Origin: Annona cherimola
Taxonomy: Eukaryota; Streptophyta; Magnoliopsida; Magnoliales; Annonaceae
Length of the DNA stretch: 64,000 bases
Assembly (NCBI GenBank): GCA_030490835.1
Contig: CM059974.1
Coordinates: 2,673,501 to 2,737,500 of the forward strand
Direction: 5' to 3'
Shown here: piece by piece, positions 46,940 to 59,559 of the stretch
Numbering within the stretch: the stretch's first letter is position 1
How the letters are laid out: each line of letters opens with the position of its first letter
Notes under the pieces: model-generated
The model's input: only the letters and a program-made list of their open reading frames with translations
Databases searched by the model: none
Told to the model about the DNA's origin: nothing
Made by a program: the position numbers and the translations under genes

Positions 46940-47400
46940 TAAAAGTAGCAGTGGTTGGGGCCGGACTGGGGATGCGATGGTAGGAAATGATTTGAGGAGT
47001 CAAGCGGGAGTCGTTTCACAGTAGGAAATGCGGTTGCCGTGGGGCGGCGTGGCCGGAAATTTTCCACGCGGAGAACGAAAGTCACGTGTGAAAGAGGGGG
47101 GGGTGGGGGGCACGAAGCTACAGAAGACGACAACACGGAGGAAAGAGGTGGGCCCCAGAGGCGTAGGCTCGGGTGCGGTATCGTGGACGACACGGGTGTG
47201 TGCCGTGCGTTCCTGCACGGCGCCTTCCTCTCTCCTCCTTCGGCAACAAGTCGGCCGTCGTGGCGGCGGCGGTCTGGTTCAACGCCCCCTTTGACCCGTC
47301 CCCAACCCCGTCAACACCCAACAACCCCACCCCTCCCCTCGCATTCCGCTGCTTGGCCAATGTTTCCAGTAAATTGCGGTGACGCTCCAAGGCCGTCCAT
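46940..47400. other. Isolated GC-rich, CpG-rich island
   Basis: About 460 bases of sharply higher GC in AT-rich surroundings, with GTCACGTGTG (G-box core CACGTG), GTGGGCCCC and a G-rich run GGGGGGGGTGGGGGG at 47096-47110. All six frames show competing short frames and none encodes a recognisable protein. Could be an orphan promoter or a decayed first exon. Confidence 0.4.
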
Positions 47401-48563
47401 TTTTAAGCAAATATTATATTCTTCTCTTTCATTGTTTTCTATTTTACTTACAATCTTATATTCTTATTAAAACGGGACCAGCGCACGAGATTAGTTAGTC
47501 GTCCAACAGGTTTAATCTTACCGAATAACTGATTTTCGATATACTTTTTTAGTGTTCGAAATTTCCAACATAAATATTTTCGGATTATACTATTTCAATA
47601 AAATTGGATGTATAAATTTTTGTTTTGATATTATCCAAAGGCATCATTGGAATTAACATAATTTATTTAGTTAAGATACCTACAGATTCTGTATTTCTTA
47701 CACACGCACATACTGTACAAGTCGACCACTTGACATTAAAAATTTATGCGTAAATAGACTTTCAATGCTGCGGTTTATTATGTCTTACTTAAAATTTTTA
47801 ACAAATAGTTTTTACAATTATAAATTCATATATCAGAATGATAGATTTGGATGAGGCCATTGGTTTGGATGCTGGGGTTTTTGCGTTGGGCGGTGATGTG
47901 GAAGAACATCGCACCGGGACAACAAGTAGGGAACGCACATCCTATTCGAATTGGCATGCATTATCCTCCCAATAATCAGCGGAGGTAAAAGGAAAGTATC
48001 ATATATTTGTTTTTAATATCTAAACTATTAGTTTTATTCTAATTAAAATTTAATAGCATAAAATAATTTATATGATTTTCCAAGAATTAAATTTAGTGAA
48101 CTATTTATTTTTGGTTAATATTAGTTCTATATTTAATTTAGTCAAAGTTCTATAGTTATTTTAAAATCCTATTGTTTTGGTCTAAGAATATTTTATTGTG
48201 TTAAATATAATCAGTAGACTTAATTTGAAAATAAATAATTAATATTATAAAAAAGCATTTCATATGCATTTAAAGGTTTATATCTTATTTTAGAATATTA
48301 ATTACAACCGATTATATGATTTTAATATGTTCATTTTCTGAACAGTGATTTTAGCATGAAAGACATGACCAATAAATGGTTGAAATCCAACATGTTATAA
48401 ACATCAATTTTAATACTGCTTTGCGAACGATAACTCAGCTTTTCGCCGACCATGCCGACGCTAATCTACCGCAGTGTTCGTGTACCCTCCCAGTAATAGG
48501 GATATTTACAGTTATGCTCCGGAGTATAAAGATATTTATAAAATGTTTCGTCCAAGTGAGAGC

Positions 48564-48604
<41 letters not shown>

Positions 48605-50318
48605 GCTTTACAATATCAGGTGTCACAATATGTATAATACCCATCAAAAATATTTTTAATAAAGCTCTTTTGACGTAGATGAGGCAGGGTGTTTCACAAA
48701 ATCCATACCTAATAATCACGTGGACGACGTGGACCGCCATAGGGCCTAAGAATATATAACTAGATAGCTATGCTTTTGCGATAGTGGATTAATTTTTTAT
48801 TATTTTTTTTAAAAATAGCTTCTATAGGAAATGATATTAGGCAAACATAGAATACTAAAATAATAAAATTTTGAGAATAAATTTAAAAAAACATTTGGAA
48901 TAATAAAAAAAGCTTCGATAGATTTTTTTAAACAAATTTTATAAAGGAGAATTTTTTGCAAAATTAACAATTATGGAATAAAAGTAAAAAAATCCTACTG
49001 AGAAACAGTACTAAAAGAAATTTATTTGCACGTGGTCAATTGATTTTGATATTAACTTATCATTTCAATCCTATTTTTTCAACATTATTCATACTTTTTA
49101 ATTATTATTTCCTGTTTATGCTTCGCAGCTGACACGATGCGTCACTGTCACTTTTTTTACATCATTTCCGATTTAAGATGGAATAGATACGGGCTTGAAA
49201 TAGGACTAATGCATGCAAGATGTAAGTAAAAGATTTGATAATACACACTAGTGACTTTTCATGTTTTAAAAATATTTTATAAAAATCTAAACCATTTAGA
49301 GTATAAATTAATATATACATATAAATATTTATGACGTAAAAGTTACTTTGATGGGAAACTTATATATTCTAAATATTAAATATATTCCAGATCACTTAAT
49401 ATGTAGCGGTCGAAATTTTAAAAAATAATAGATTAAAGATAAAAATTTTCAAAATGTGCGATTTTAAAAATGATAACCAAACACATACTAATTTATATCC
49501 TAAACGGTTTAAATTTTCAAAAATATTTTTCAAGAAAGCAAAAATTACCGATTGTAGTTTGAACGAAAATTACAACTGGTTGTATAAAATCATAATCCTT
49601 TAATTAATAGGCATGTCTTGTGAAAAGCATTAGATGTTAACCTATTGTTCCACTTGTCTAACCCTATTTAATGAGGCAGATGATCTTAAATATTATAGGT
49701 TGAGACACGCCACGCAATATCATAGATTGTGGTGTCGTTGACCAAGTCCTTCGCTTCTTGAAGCATGGGGGGGAGAATGTTTCCATTTAAATGGATGTAT
49801 GTGATTAATCTAGTGTTTGGGTAATGAAAATCAGGTCTTTGCCCCCGTTCGCCGGGCGTTTATACGAACACGTCGAGCCATATCAACGCATGCTCCAACC
49901 AAGCGTTGTGACTTGTACCCACTAGCGGAGCCACATGGCTCTAGATTTTCGAAAATTAATAATTTAGTCATATGATTTTAAAACACGTGTCATTATATTT
50001 AATCTGAGACTCACATATGAACTTTCAAAAAATCTCTCCTTTTTTTAATGTAAGATACGATTTTTGGCCATTACATATATAGATAAGAAACTCTTCAAGT
50101 CTTTTAATAATGTAGAATTTTCTTACCACTAACATTGATAATTTGAGAATAATGACATACTTGAATAAGTTAATGTTTTGGCTATTTTGTTAGCTATGAT
50201 TACATACCTACTTGGGAATGTTACCATTTTAACCAAATGCGATTATTTTTCTTAAATCTTACACATAACATTACTTTCAGTTAAAATCAACAACTTTGCA
50301 TAATCCTTATATATAAAT
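47401..50318. other. Intergenic, no gene recognised
   Basis: AT-rich. A run of about 33 A lies at 48569-48601; no flanking direct repeat was found for it. No coding signal. Confidence 0.45.
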
Positions 50319-50330
50319 TTATTATTGTGC

Positions 50331-50580
50331 CGCCACCACCCGCGTGCGTTGGTGGTAACACCTAGCGGCATTATGTCACTAAGCCAAGTGTTCAAACCTC
50401 TGAAGTGTGAACATTATAATTCCTTTCATGGTGTGAGGATCCGTTGTTGAGTGGGAGTTTATGGATATCCCAAGTCAAGAATTGGAGCATTGTGTCTCTA
50501 TATTGGAAATTTATAAGAATGTTTAAGAGGTTAATTATAATATCGGTTGAGGTAGATATAAATATATCCATAAAAAAAAC
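50331..50580 (+). mobile_element. Full-length SINE with TSD, plus orientation
   Basis: A-box-like GCGTTGGTGGTAACACC and B-box-like AGTGTTCAAACCTC about 35 bases later; it ends TCCATAAAAAAAAC. Flanking direct repeats TTATTATTGTGC (50319-50330) and TTATTGTTGTGC (50581-50592) differ at one base. Confidence 0.78.
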
Positions 50581-50592
50581 TTATTGTTGTGC

Positions 50593-51220
50593 TCTTATTG
50601 CAATATATTTTCAAAGAATAGAACTTTTGGATGCAAAAGGCAAACTTTTACAACAAATCCATCGTGTTGCTAATTTCACCTACCACTGGTATCAGAACTT
50701 TGAAACGGAAAAAAGCTATGTAAAAAAGCATAGTCATGGTTGTCAAAAATAAAAAAAGAGAAGTCGTGCATGCATTTCACATGATATAATGGGAGTATTT
50801 ATATATCGCCCTCAAGCATGGCACAAAAGATACCATCAAACAAGCCAATGGAAGGGAGTGGCATTGGAGAATCATGCCCAACGGTCAAGGTTGTCCACCC
50901 TAGCTAGTGGCTAGGTGGGCCAATACTTGGTGAATAATTGTATATATGGACCACAATTTCTTGGACGGTAAGATGTGCATATATACTCACTATGGCCCAC
51001 ACGATCCATCACTTGGACAGTTGGCCATCTAACCTTCTATTGGTTTGAGATAAAGGTAGTGTTAAAGAAAGTAAAAGGGATGTGTGCATATGGATCTAAT
51101 ATATATTTTTATTTGTAGAGTGAAATAAAATAGACAGACTTTCTTTAATATTTATTGTTCCCCCAACCAGGTATGTAATAATCCATTAAAAAAGTGCTTT
51201 CGAAGAATTAAATTCTTATA
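50593..51220. other. Intergenic, nothing recognised
   Basis: No gene supported. Confidence 0.45.
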
Positions 51221-51221
51221 C

Positions 51222-52195
51222 TTTTTTTGATATATTTATATATCATACGATCCAAATGTTATAATGAAACATATGTCTACCCTCACACCATGAAGGGAAA
51301 ATTTTGCCTAAATCTCCGTCATAGAGGGAAAATTATAAAACCTACATTACAAAAAGACTAAACTGTAAATATTTAAATTCTTATACCTGCAGCTGGCCTA
51401 GGGGTGAGAATTGGGGTAAGTCGATCCGTGACCTGGTCTTGATCCGACCCGTTTTTGACTGAGTAAAATCAATATATTTTTTATCCGGTATAGGGATGAG
51501 TCAGAAAATTTGACCTGAATTGAAAAATAGGATCGGGGTGGGTTGACCATGTCCCGACCCGAAGAGTCCAACCCGCACCGCATATATTAATTTATTAAAA
51601 TTATAAGTCTATGTTTAAATTTTTTTTTCTTTTAAAATATTCACTTTTTTTTATAATCAACTCTATTAATAATAGAAGAATCTATTTATTCAGAAAGTAA
51701 TATAATAATCAATAAGAAGAATTCGTACATATATAACTCTTATGTATAATCGTATATTAACCTATTTTAATAATTTATACTATATTTTCTCATGTTTCAT
51801 TTTCTTAATTATGTATTTTTTAATAATTAGTGAAATATTAAAGCATATAATATTTAAATTTAGTATAGATGTATTTTTATATTTGATAGGTATATAAAAT
51901 TTTAAAATCATCTTATTTGACCCGCATTTTTTACCCGACCTGTTGTTTCGAGACCGGTTCGATACTAACCCGAAGTTTGTCTTGAAACCTATTGAAAAAA
52001 ATTGAGGGTCAAACCGACTTTGTTCCGACTAGATATAAAAATAAGGTTAAATTCAATCTTTAAAAAGTAAGATCAGGGTCGGGCAAACCCTGACCCGGTA
52101 CGGCCCGTACCGATTCCCACTCCTAAGCTGGCCGGTGTAGAACCCATGATCTCTTCCTTTGTGAGGCCGATGAGTTAACACAAATTGTTATACAA
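51222..52195 (-). mobile_element. SINE interrupted by an hAT-like element
   Basis: SINE sequence occurs at 51222-51398 and resumes at 52134-52195. The tail side carries a plus-strand T run (51222-51228) and GATCCAAATGTTATAATG, the inverse of the 23911-type 3' end. The head side has a B-box-like ATGGGTTCTACACC and an A-box-like TTGTGTTAACTCATCGG. The two parts join cleanly if the insert and one copy of AGCTGGCC are removed. Confidence 0.75.
51399..52125. mobile_element. hAT-like non-autonomous element, 727 bp, nested
   Basis: Left TAGGGGTGAGAATTGGGG, right CCGATTCCCACTCCTA (inverse TAGGAGTGGGAATCGG). Perfect 8-bp TSD AGCTGGCC at 51391-51398 and 52126-52133. Subterminal GACCCG/CGGGTC words in both orientations. 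No coding capacity. Confidence 0.88.
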
Positions 52196-53898
52196 TTGAG
52201 TCAATGAATTCCAGCAATTCTCTTATGCCTGGAAGTGAACTTGTAATGGGGTAGACCTTGATCATAAAATCAAAATAGAATCCCGTAAGGTTATTTAATA
52301 TAATTTGTTTCATTATGCTATTAAAAATTATTCCAACTAGAGTCTCAGGTGTGCTGTATCTCCTTTCAAATATGTAATAAGGTGAAAAATGTGAAAATCA
52401 CTTAGATTCATTTGCAAGTGCATTAGAATGTGCAAATAATTTATTAAATAAATCATTTTTCTATCCGAAGAACGTTTTATGCGGTAAAGATGTTGAACGG
52501 TAAAATTGATATATAAATTTAATAATGTTCTTATGTTAATTTTACATGTTTTTTTAAATGGGGCTGTGAAAATACTTAACTAGATAAAATTTAATTTTCT
52601 AATCAAACAAACGATTGAAAAAGTAAGGGATGGAATAGACTTTACAAAATCATCAAGGTGAGCCTAAAAACAAAGGTTCCATAAATTCACTTAATATATG
52701 AAATCAGTTTTGGTAGACGCAAAACTCATGTAGAAAATGAGATTTTTTCAAAAAAAAACAAAATTTGGCACTGGTTGCGTCAATGTGGAAATTATCCCGT
52801 TTGATTTTGGGTGGTTGAAATGCAGGAGTGTTTTCCTTGCATCCGATAGTGGCTATATTCCCCTGGGTTGGATTATTGTTTTTGATGATAGCTGTGACTA
52901 TGAGCACGGACTTCTAAGAAAATAGTTCTTTTTGCGGAAAAGTAGGAATGTTTTATCAAATCAAGGTATTTTATTATTGGCGAATGATATGGTTGAGATA
53001 AGAAAATCGGAATAAGGTTGAGTTGTCTCCCCATAAACGAAGTTCAAGATACAATCACACCTGTAAACAGATGAGGACAACTCGTTTGGTGGGCCTGATC
53101 ATACCTGGCAAAATTCTTTCCAGAAAATTAAGCAAAATAAATAAATAAATAAAAATAAAATTCTAGCCCTGATCATTTTCTCTCCATTTATTGTCAATTT
53201 GCAGCTGGGGCTACTTCATGATTATCCATCACTTCATGTGATCATTTCATTTGGCCTTGAAGGATGTGTTTGGATGTATTAGAAGAAGAGTTCCTTTCAA
53301 CTACACCTCTTTGATATTCTTTTTGGACAATTAATATAGGATAATTTAACTGCTCTTAATTATCATTATCATTATTTTTATTCTAAATTAGATTTCCTTA
53401 TTTGTTTAGTTATGTCAGAATTTTCTAGCGAACCCTCACCAATGACGATCAAACATGCAGTTAACGTATTTCTTAAAAATACCAACTAAAAAATAAAGCT
53501 ATCAATGCTAGCAGGCTAATTAAGCTCGTTTTAGAAAATTTGACACCTATTTATGACACCGAGACATTTTCAATACCAAGTCCACATATAAGAGACAATA
53601 TATATGCACCCAAAATCACGAACTGCTATTTTGTTTTCATGTATCTTGATTCCTACTGCATCATCTTCTGCATTTCTCTCAGTAGTAACATTAAAAGGCA
53701 AAGGGGGGATGTTTGTTTCACCATTCAAGAACAAAACGACATAGATGATAAAATGGTACACGTGGTGCTTGTCAATAGAATCAAATATAGAAATCACTCA
53801 AAAAATTATTCAGAACCCAAGAGACCGAAGACTGCACAAGGGTAAAGGTGGAAATTGATGTCCATGATAAAATCCCACATGAATAATGATAAGCCGTT
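52196..53898. other. Intergenic, no gene recognised
   Basis: Two short overlapping frames on opposite strands at 52704-52925 and 53540-53845 have no recognisable domain. (AAAT)n at 53138-53160. Confidence 0.45.
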
Positions 53899-53930
53899 AC
53901 GGAATGATAGATGGATTCATGGTCTTTGGA

Positions 53931-54167
53931 TTTTTTTGGATTAGTATATATTCATATTCATCTCATTTTATATTACAATCAACTTCTAAGATATTCTTAC
54001 AAATTTCAATATGTAAACATCATGCTCTACCTCTAAAGTTGGAAGACTTAAAAGCTCCCTCCAGATCAAGAACTCTCATACCTTAAAGGAAGTGTAATAC
54101 CCAATCCCAAAGGATTCAAACACCTGACATTCGACATCTTTGTTGCAAGTGCTACCACCAGTACCTT
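53931..54167 (-). mobile_element. SINE with 32-bp TSD, minus orientation
   Basis: On the minus strand an A-box ACTGGTGGTAGCACTTG and a B-box-like GTGTTTGAATCC about 35 bases later; the 3' part has ATTTGTAAGAATATC and TTGTAATATAAAATGAG and ends in an A tail (T run 53931-53937). Direct repeats 53899-53930 and 54168-54199 agree at 26 of 32 bases. Confidence 0.8.
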
Positions 54168-54199
54168 ACGAAATAATAGACAAATTTATGGTCTTTGGA

Positions 54200-55510
54200 T
54201 CTTAGGAATGCTTAAGGATGTCTTTCTTAGGCTTCCTTGGATTAGATGGTTTGCTTCTCGTCTAGTTAGTAAGAAGAAGAGAATCAATTTCAATTTGATA
54301 TATTCACTTATTAATAAAGCTTTTCAAGGTTATTAGGTGCATGGTATCCTGTGCGCAATATTTGTTTATTGAGCTCGCTTCTTTGTAGCTTCTATGTAAC
54401 CGTATTACATAAAATAAGTTTTTTTTTGTCAACCATCAAAATATTCAAAATAAAAGGAGTCATACAAGAGAAATTTTTTATAGAAGCATTCTCATTTATG
54501 TATTTAAACAATGATTTCAAAATCGCTTATGAAATAGTGTTCAGAGGCCCTCAACCATTGTTCCAAAGGAAGCCTTATTTGTTACAGATTGGCTTCCAAA
54601 GACTCAGGCCCAATTGTAAATGTTAGTTGTTTTTTGCACATGGGCACCTCAATTGTGTGAAATTTGCACTTTATACCCGTAGCTTTCGTAGCTGCGTGAT
54701 ATGGCCTAAGGTTTCCGGAAATTTGCTCTTATTATGAGAATCCTAGCCTCAGTTTTTTATGACATGAAATAAGTGAAATACTCTTTAAATAATCATGTAT
54801 AAACCTTAAATGAATTTTACTGGTGTTTAATGATATAATATAAAGTATTAAAAGGGCACGTATTTTGGTCATTCTATGTCCAACAACCCATGTCATATAC
54901 ATACCTCGAATGTGCTGCATTATTGTGATCCGATGCATATAATCAGGTTATTAGGAGAGTACTTGCTCATTTTATATCATAAATTAATGGAGTTAGGGCT
55001 TCACTTGATGGAAGGCATGCACCAAGTCCGCAAATGTCATGTAAGCATAAGCCATAGCATGCAAATATTTTTAAAGTTGTTCATAGTTGGGATGGGATAA
55101 TCCTCTAATAGAATCTCCTATTTATCAAAAAATCCTTTTTCTCATTCTCAAAAAATAGCTATCTACTTTATAAATTTTCAATACAATTTTTTCATTCTCA
55201 ATACACCTTTTTATATTTTCAATACACTTTCATCTCAAATTCTCATCCAATACACCCCATTTAAGCTCTAAACAAACCAAAGTTATAGGTTTGATATTAA
55301 AAAAATAGTTAACGGTATATATAAAAAAAATTCTGCACCGGTAACGGCCCCTTTTAAATGTGCTCTAAAAGAAGGTTTCCACCGGCAGTTTTCTAGGAGT
55401 ATTTAATTTCTAAGTTGAATTTGTCCTTTGATGTATCCTTGTTGGTCTAAGGAAGTTGAACCAACTAAGCAACCGTAGCTTTAGGCAACTATTTATTAAA
55501 AAAAGAAAAA
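54200..55510. other. Intergenic, no gene recognised
   Basis: Short frames on both strands, none recognisable. Confidence 0.45.
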
Positions 55511-55525
55511 GAAGAAGAATAGTGT

Positions 55526-55542
55526 TAAAAAAAAAAAAAAAA
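55526..55542 (+). mobile_element. Poly(A) micro-insertion between 15-bp direct repeats
   Basis: T plus 16 A between perfect repeats GAAGAAGAATAGTGT (55511-55525 and 55543-55557). It may equally be a small A-rich tandem duplication; the retroposon-tail reading is an inference by analogy with 38330 and 61271. Confidence 0.5.
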
Positions 55543-55557
55543 GAAGAAGAATAGTGT

Positions 55558-58252
55558 ACTCAACTTCTAAAATAGCCTCAGCGGATAGCCAAAAGTTGCA
55601 AGTTTTCCGCGTGGAAATAACACACGTGTGGGAGAAAATTTAGAAGGAAATCTACCTATAGAGATTCGGTTTCCATTTGGGGCAGGTGTTTCCATCAATT
55701 CTAGCTTTTTGATCAGTGGAGTTGGCACCATTTGATGGAGATTAAGGAGAAGTTTGGATATGTGAATGCCTAGGGTGGGATGGAAAAGCATGGGCAACAC
55801 ATTTTCCAATAAATGATTTAATAAATTAATAATGTAAAATTTTCATCTTTATCTTTATGTTTTAATTATTTTTCTCTTCAACTACCTCATTTATTCCAAC
55901 TTTACACTTATTATTTCATATTCATTACACAATTTTTTAAAATATTCACATTATTATTTCTTATCTCATCCCAAAAGTCCATAAAAATTTTACTTATCCA
56001 AACATGCCCTGTATGTTTATCGCTTTTTTCCCTTGCAATTTCTCAAAATCTTCATGACTTTGGTGGTGATTTTGTTTTTTTTTTTTTGGGTTAAAAAAGA
56101 AGTTTCTTCGATGCCCCACTTAGCTATTGATGTGGATCGTGCCATCCGTTTTTTTATAGCAATGCATTTGGGATGGTTGGGTCTGCATGGACATACCATT
56201 AATATGCAATGCCAATATGCGGGCAACGATTTCATTTATTAATTTCAGTTTGGTCTTGTATTGGGGTGGCCTGCACTAAAAGTAGCTTCGGGCGGTGCAG
56301 TTACATTCCTTCGATTTTTTTTTTTTTTTTAATGAGTCAGACGTAATTTCGTTTGTTTTTTTAAAGTTTGTTGACTAATGGGATGCTGTGAGGATGAAAT
56401 CAACATTTTCATTTTCAACCAACAGTTTTCTCATTCTCATCTTACGTTAACAAGGCAAGAAGCCATTGAAAATTTACAGAAAATTCATTTTTTTATTATA
56501 TTTAGTATTTTTTATTTAACTAAACAAAGTTTGATCCAAATCGAAGATGCAATGATATATATTCATATGTAAAATATAAAAAATGTTCAGACTCATTTAC
56601 CTGTACATTCTACAGATTCAAATAATTTAAATATTAGAAATTGATAAAATTTTCATGACAATATAAATAATACTATATTCAATAGACATACGGAAATTTC
56701 TCATCAATGATGATGGCAAAAAATTAGATAAAATTATATAGAAGTGTGGTTTTGTAGAAGTGATATTCTTTTACAGACCCTTTTTTTGTTATTTTGAACC
56801 TCAACAAGTGTGGATCTATCTTTCAGAAATGGAATTAGACAATAGACATATAACTTTTTTGGTTTCGGAAATTTCACCGGTATCTTCTACCGTGGAATTA
56901 AAAAAAAAAAAAAAAAAAAAGTACGCAGTGGAAGATTGTATGGTAATGTGTGTAGTCATGCGGAGCGTATGTACAGAATGAGAAATCTACAGTTGCAGCC
57001 GCAATCGGGCGCGTCTAATTTTGTCTACCGAACCCAAACCTAACTTCTAGTGTAGCTTGACGCAGATGTAGACCGACATTTCAAAATTTTATTTACTAGA
57101 TTGGCAAAATGAAATCCTAAAAATTCTGCTTTCGGAATTTTCAACTAATAAGCTTGATCGCTAAAAGGCAGTTTCAATCGAGATAACATAAATACGTAAA
57201 ATACAAAAAAAGATAAATATTATGGTTATAAAGTTAGAAGTTGGCATTATATTACATTCCAGAAAATGTTAATTATGAGGTGAATACAATTTTTTTTGAA
57301 AAGTATAGATAATATAATGACGTTGAAATAATTGAATATATCTTCATATGCATTGAGACATGAAAATTAAAAATAGAGCTTTTATGTCCATTTTGGGGTA
57401 CCAAATAATGCAAAGGGCTGCACTGATGATCGCCAATGGGTTGTTTTTCTTTTGAAATTTATTATTCCGTTGAGTTGTGATTTTTTTTTATTATCACATG
57501 TTTATTCATGATTTGAGAAGTTATTGTTATTGGAAAATTATTTGTATTATATATGTTGTGGTAAAATATGAGAAAAAGAGAAAATTAAGGAAAGTGCTAA
57601 CAGTGAAAATAAAATAAAGTTTAATTTTAGGGGTGTTACATTATCACTTTCTTTAAAGTAATTTCGCTAATAGTACTATATAATATTTATTATAATTTTG
57701 AAAATCCTAACAGTATATTCATTTCTAAACTTTTGCAATGAATAAGTTTTCATTAAATTAATTTTTAGCATTATAAATAATGTATAGATAAAATAAATAT
57801 TTTAGATATAAAATAATTTAAAATAGAAAAAGAGAAGCAACCGGTTGCATGGTACCCGCTAAATTATTAGATGGGATTCGGGCCCTCTTATCACTCATCT
57901 ACCATGGGGAGGGTCACTGCTTGGGTTGAATTTTTTTTTAAAATTTATTTAAGAAAAAGACCTGTGAGCGTCATTGTAGGGATGTCCAAAAACCACTTTC
58001 TAATTTCTTTTTAATGCAGAATTTTAAAATTGAGGAAGAGAGAGAGGGCGGAGCAGAGAGGCAGGGGGAAGGTCGGTTTCTTGCTAACAAAGCAGCTTTT
58101 GCTTCGGGGTTCGGAGCTAGGCTCGGTTGGCGACTTTGAGCGGATAAGAACGACCGAATCCTCGCATCAGAGCCCACTTAGTCATCTACCTTCTTCCCTC
58201 CCAGTTTCCCACTACAGGAACCCACGCCCATTTCTCTCTTCATTTTCCAAAC
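55558..58252. other. Intergenic and promoter side of the PLATZ gene
   Basis: AT-rich. A weak inverted pair GTTTGGATATGTGAA (55753) / ACTTATCCAAACATG (about 55993) may bound a decayed MITE. T/A homopolymers at 56076-56088, 56318-56332 and 56900-56919. GC rises from about 58040 at the gene's 5' end; no TATA box could be assigned. Confidence 0.4.
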
Positions 58253-58276
58253 CTCTCTCTCTCTCTCTCTCTCTCT
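58253..58276 (+). repeat. (CT)12 in the probable PLATZ 5' UTR
   Basis: Twelve CT units about 100 bases upstream of the ATG at 58375. CT-rich tracts are common in plant 5' UTRs and core promoters. Confidence 0.85.
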
Positions 58277-58374
58277 AATCAGTCGTATTCCCACTTTCTT
58301 CCTTCCAAGCCTCCAAACTGGCGATCGATCAAGAACCCACTTTCAAAGGGATCAAATCCAAGAACAGAAGAATC

Positions 58375-59359
58375 ATGGTAAGCATATTCATTGATTTTGA
58401 TTTTTTTGTTGTGCTGTAAATATATGAATGAATGACTATATTGTGTTTGGTTGAAGCAGGGAGCAGGCGGCCCTGACGAAGACGAGATGTGGCCTTCCTG
58501 GCTTCGTCCCCTCCTCCAGACCAGCTTCTTCGTCCAATGCAAATTTCACCACGAGGCCCACAAGAGCGAATGCAACATGTACTGCTTGGATTGCATGAAT
58601 GGCGCGCTCTGTTCTTTCTGCCTCGCCTACCACGCAGATCATCGCACCATTCAGGTCCGCTTCAATTCTCCATTACAACATATCTCATCTGGGTATTTAC
58701 CCAATTCCTTTTCTGTGATTATAGTTGATGATGAATGTGTTTGTGTTGTGTGCAGATAAGGAGGTCGTCTTACCATGACGTTATAAGGGTGTCTGAGGTC
58801 CAGAAATACATGGACATTGCTGGGGTGCAGACCTACATCATCAACAGCGCGAGGGTGGTTTTCTTGAACGAGAGGCCTCAGCCCAGGCCTGGCAAAGGCG
58901 TCACCAATACCTGCGAGGTTTGCGACAGGAGCTTGCTCGTTTCCTTCCGTTTCTGCTCTCTCGGCTGCAAGGTATTACTCATACGCTCGCTCTGTTTCCT
59001 GTTCTTCTTCACAGACAAAAATGCCAATAAAATGGGAATGTGGGCTTCATCCAATCCAATCATCAAGATTCTAATCCCAATCGTTTTCTGGGTTTTGTTT
59101 CACTCAAAAGCAGGTTGCCGGAACATCCAAGAACCCCAAGAATCACCGGAAGAAGCCTGCGAGAGTGGCTTCCGACTCCGAGGACTCCTACTCAAGCAGC
59201 AGCAACCACCACCACCACCACCACCATCGACATGAGAAGACCGTCCGGAGCTTCACGCCGCCGACGCCGCCGCCTACGGCGGTGAATTTTAGGTCCGCAA
59301 AACGAAGGAAGGGCATCCCGCACAGAGCTCCGTTGGGAGGACTCCTGCTAGAATATTGA
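58375..59359 (+). CDS. PLATZ zinc-binding transcription factor, four exons
   Basis: Exons 58375-58377, 58460-58654, 58756-58971 and 59114-59359; all introns GT-AG and phase 0 (82, 101 and 142 bp), giving 219 residues. Exon 1 codes only for the initiator Met, directly followed by GTAAGC; the upstream alternative would be the downstream Met 11 ([10 protein letters not shown]). PLATZ proteins are plant-specific, zinc-dependent DNA-binding regulators preferring A/T-rich DNA, and act in the nucleus. Both zinc blocks are complete: C28-x2-H31, C43-x2-C46, C52-x2-C55-x3-H59-x2-H62, and C119-x2-C122-x10-C133-x3-C137. The highly conserved [40 protein letters not shown] and [10 protein letters not shown] segments lie between them. 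The variable C-terminus has a basic [21 protein letters not shown] stretch, seven His (170-176), FTPPTPPP, and a basic [15 protein letters not shown] motif, plausibly nuclear-targeting. Length is normal for the family. Confidence 0.95.
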
Positions 59360-59534
59360 AGAAACAGGCGTGTATACACCCAATCCTCGGTGTATATCCA
59401 ATGCCCTCATTACTACAATACTAGGAATAATAACTGGAAGAAGTCCGGTGTGGTGCAGTATGTGTGAAGGTATGGTGTATATAAGAATCAAAAAACAAAA
59501 AAGAAATTCAGAAAACTAGGAAAAATTAAATATT

Positions 59535-59556
59535 AGAGAGAGAGAGAGAGAGAGAG
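59535..59556 (+). repeat. (AG)11 in the probable PLATZ 3' UTR
   Basis: Eleven AG units about 180 bases after the stop codon, complementary to the (CT)12 before the start codon. Confidence 0.85.
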
Positions 59557-59559
59557 GAG

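Noticed and set aside
47028..47470. Overlapping frames in the GC-rich island
   Set aside because: Frames on both strands compete, are low in complexity and resemble no known protein.
48569..48601. Run of about 33 A as a possible retroposon tail
   Set aside because: No flanking direct repeat and no SINE or LINE body upstream.
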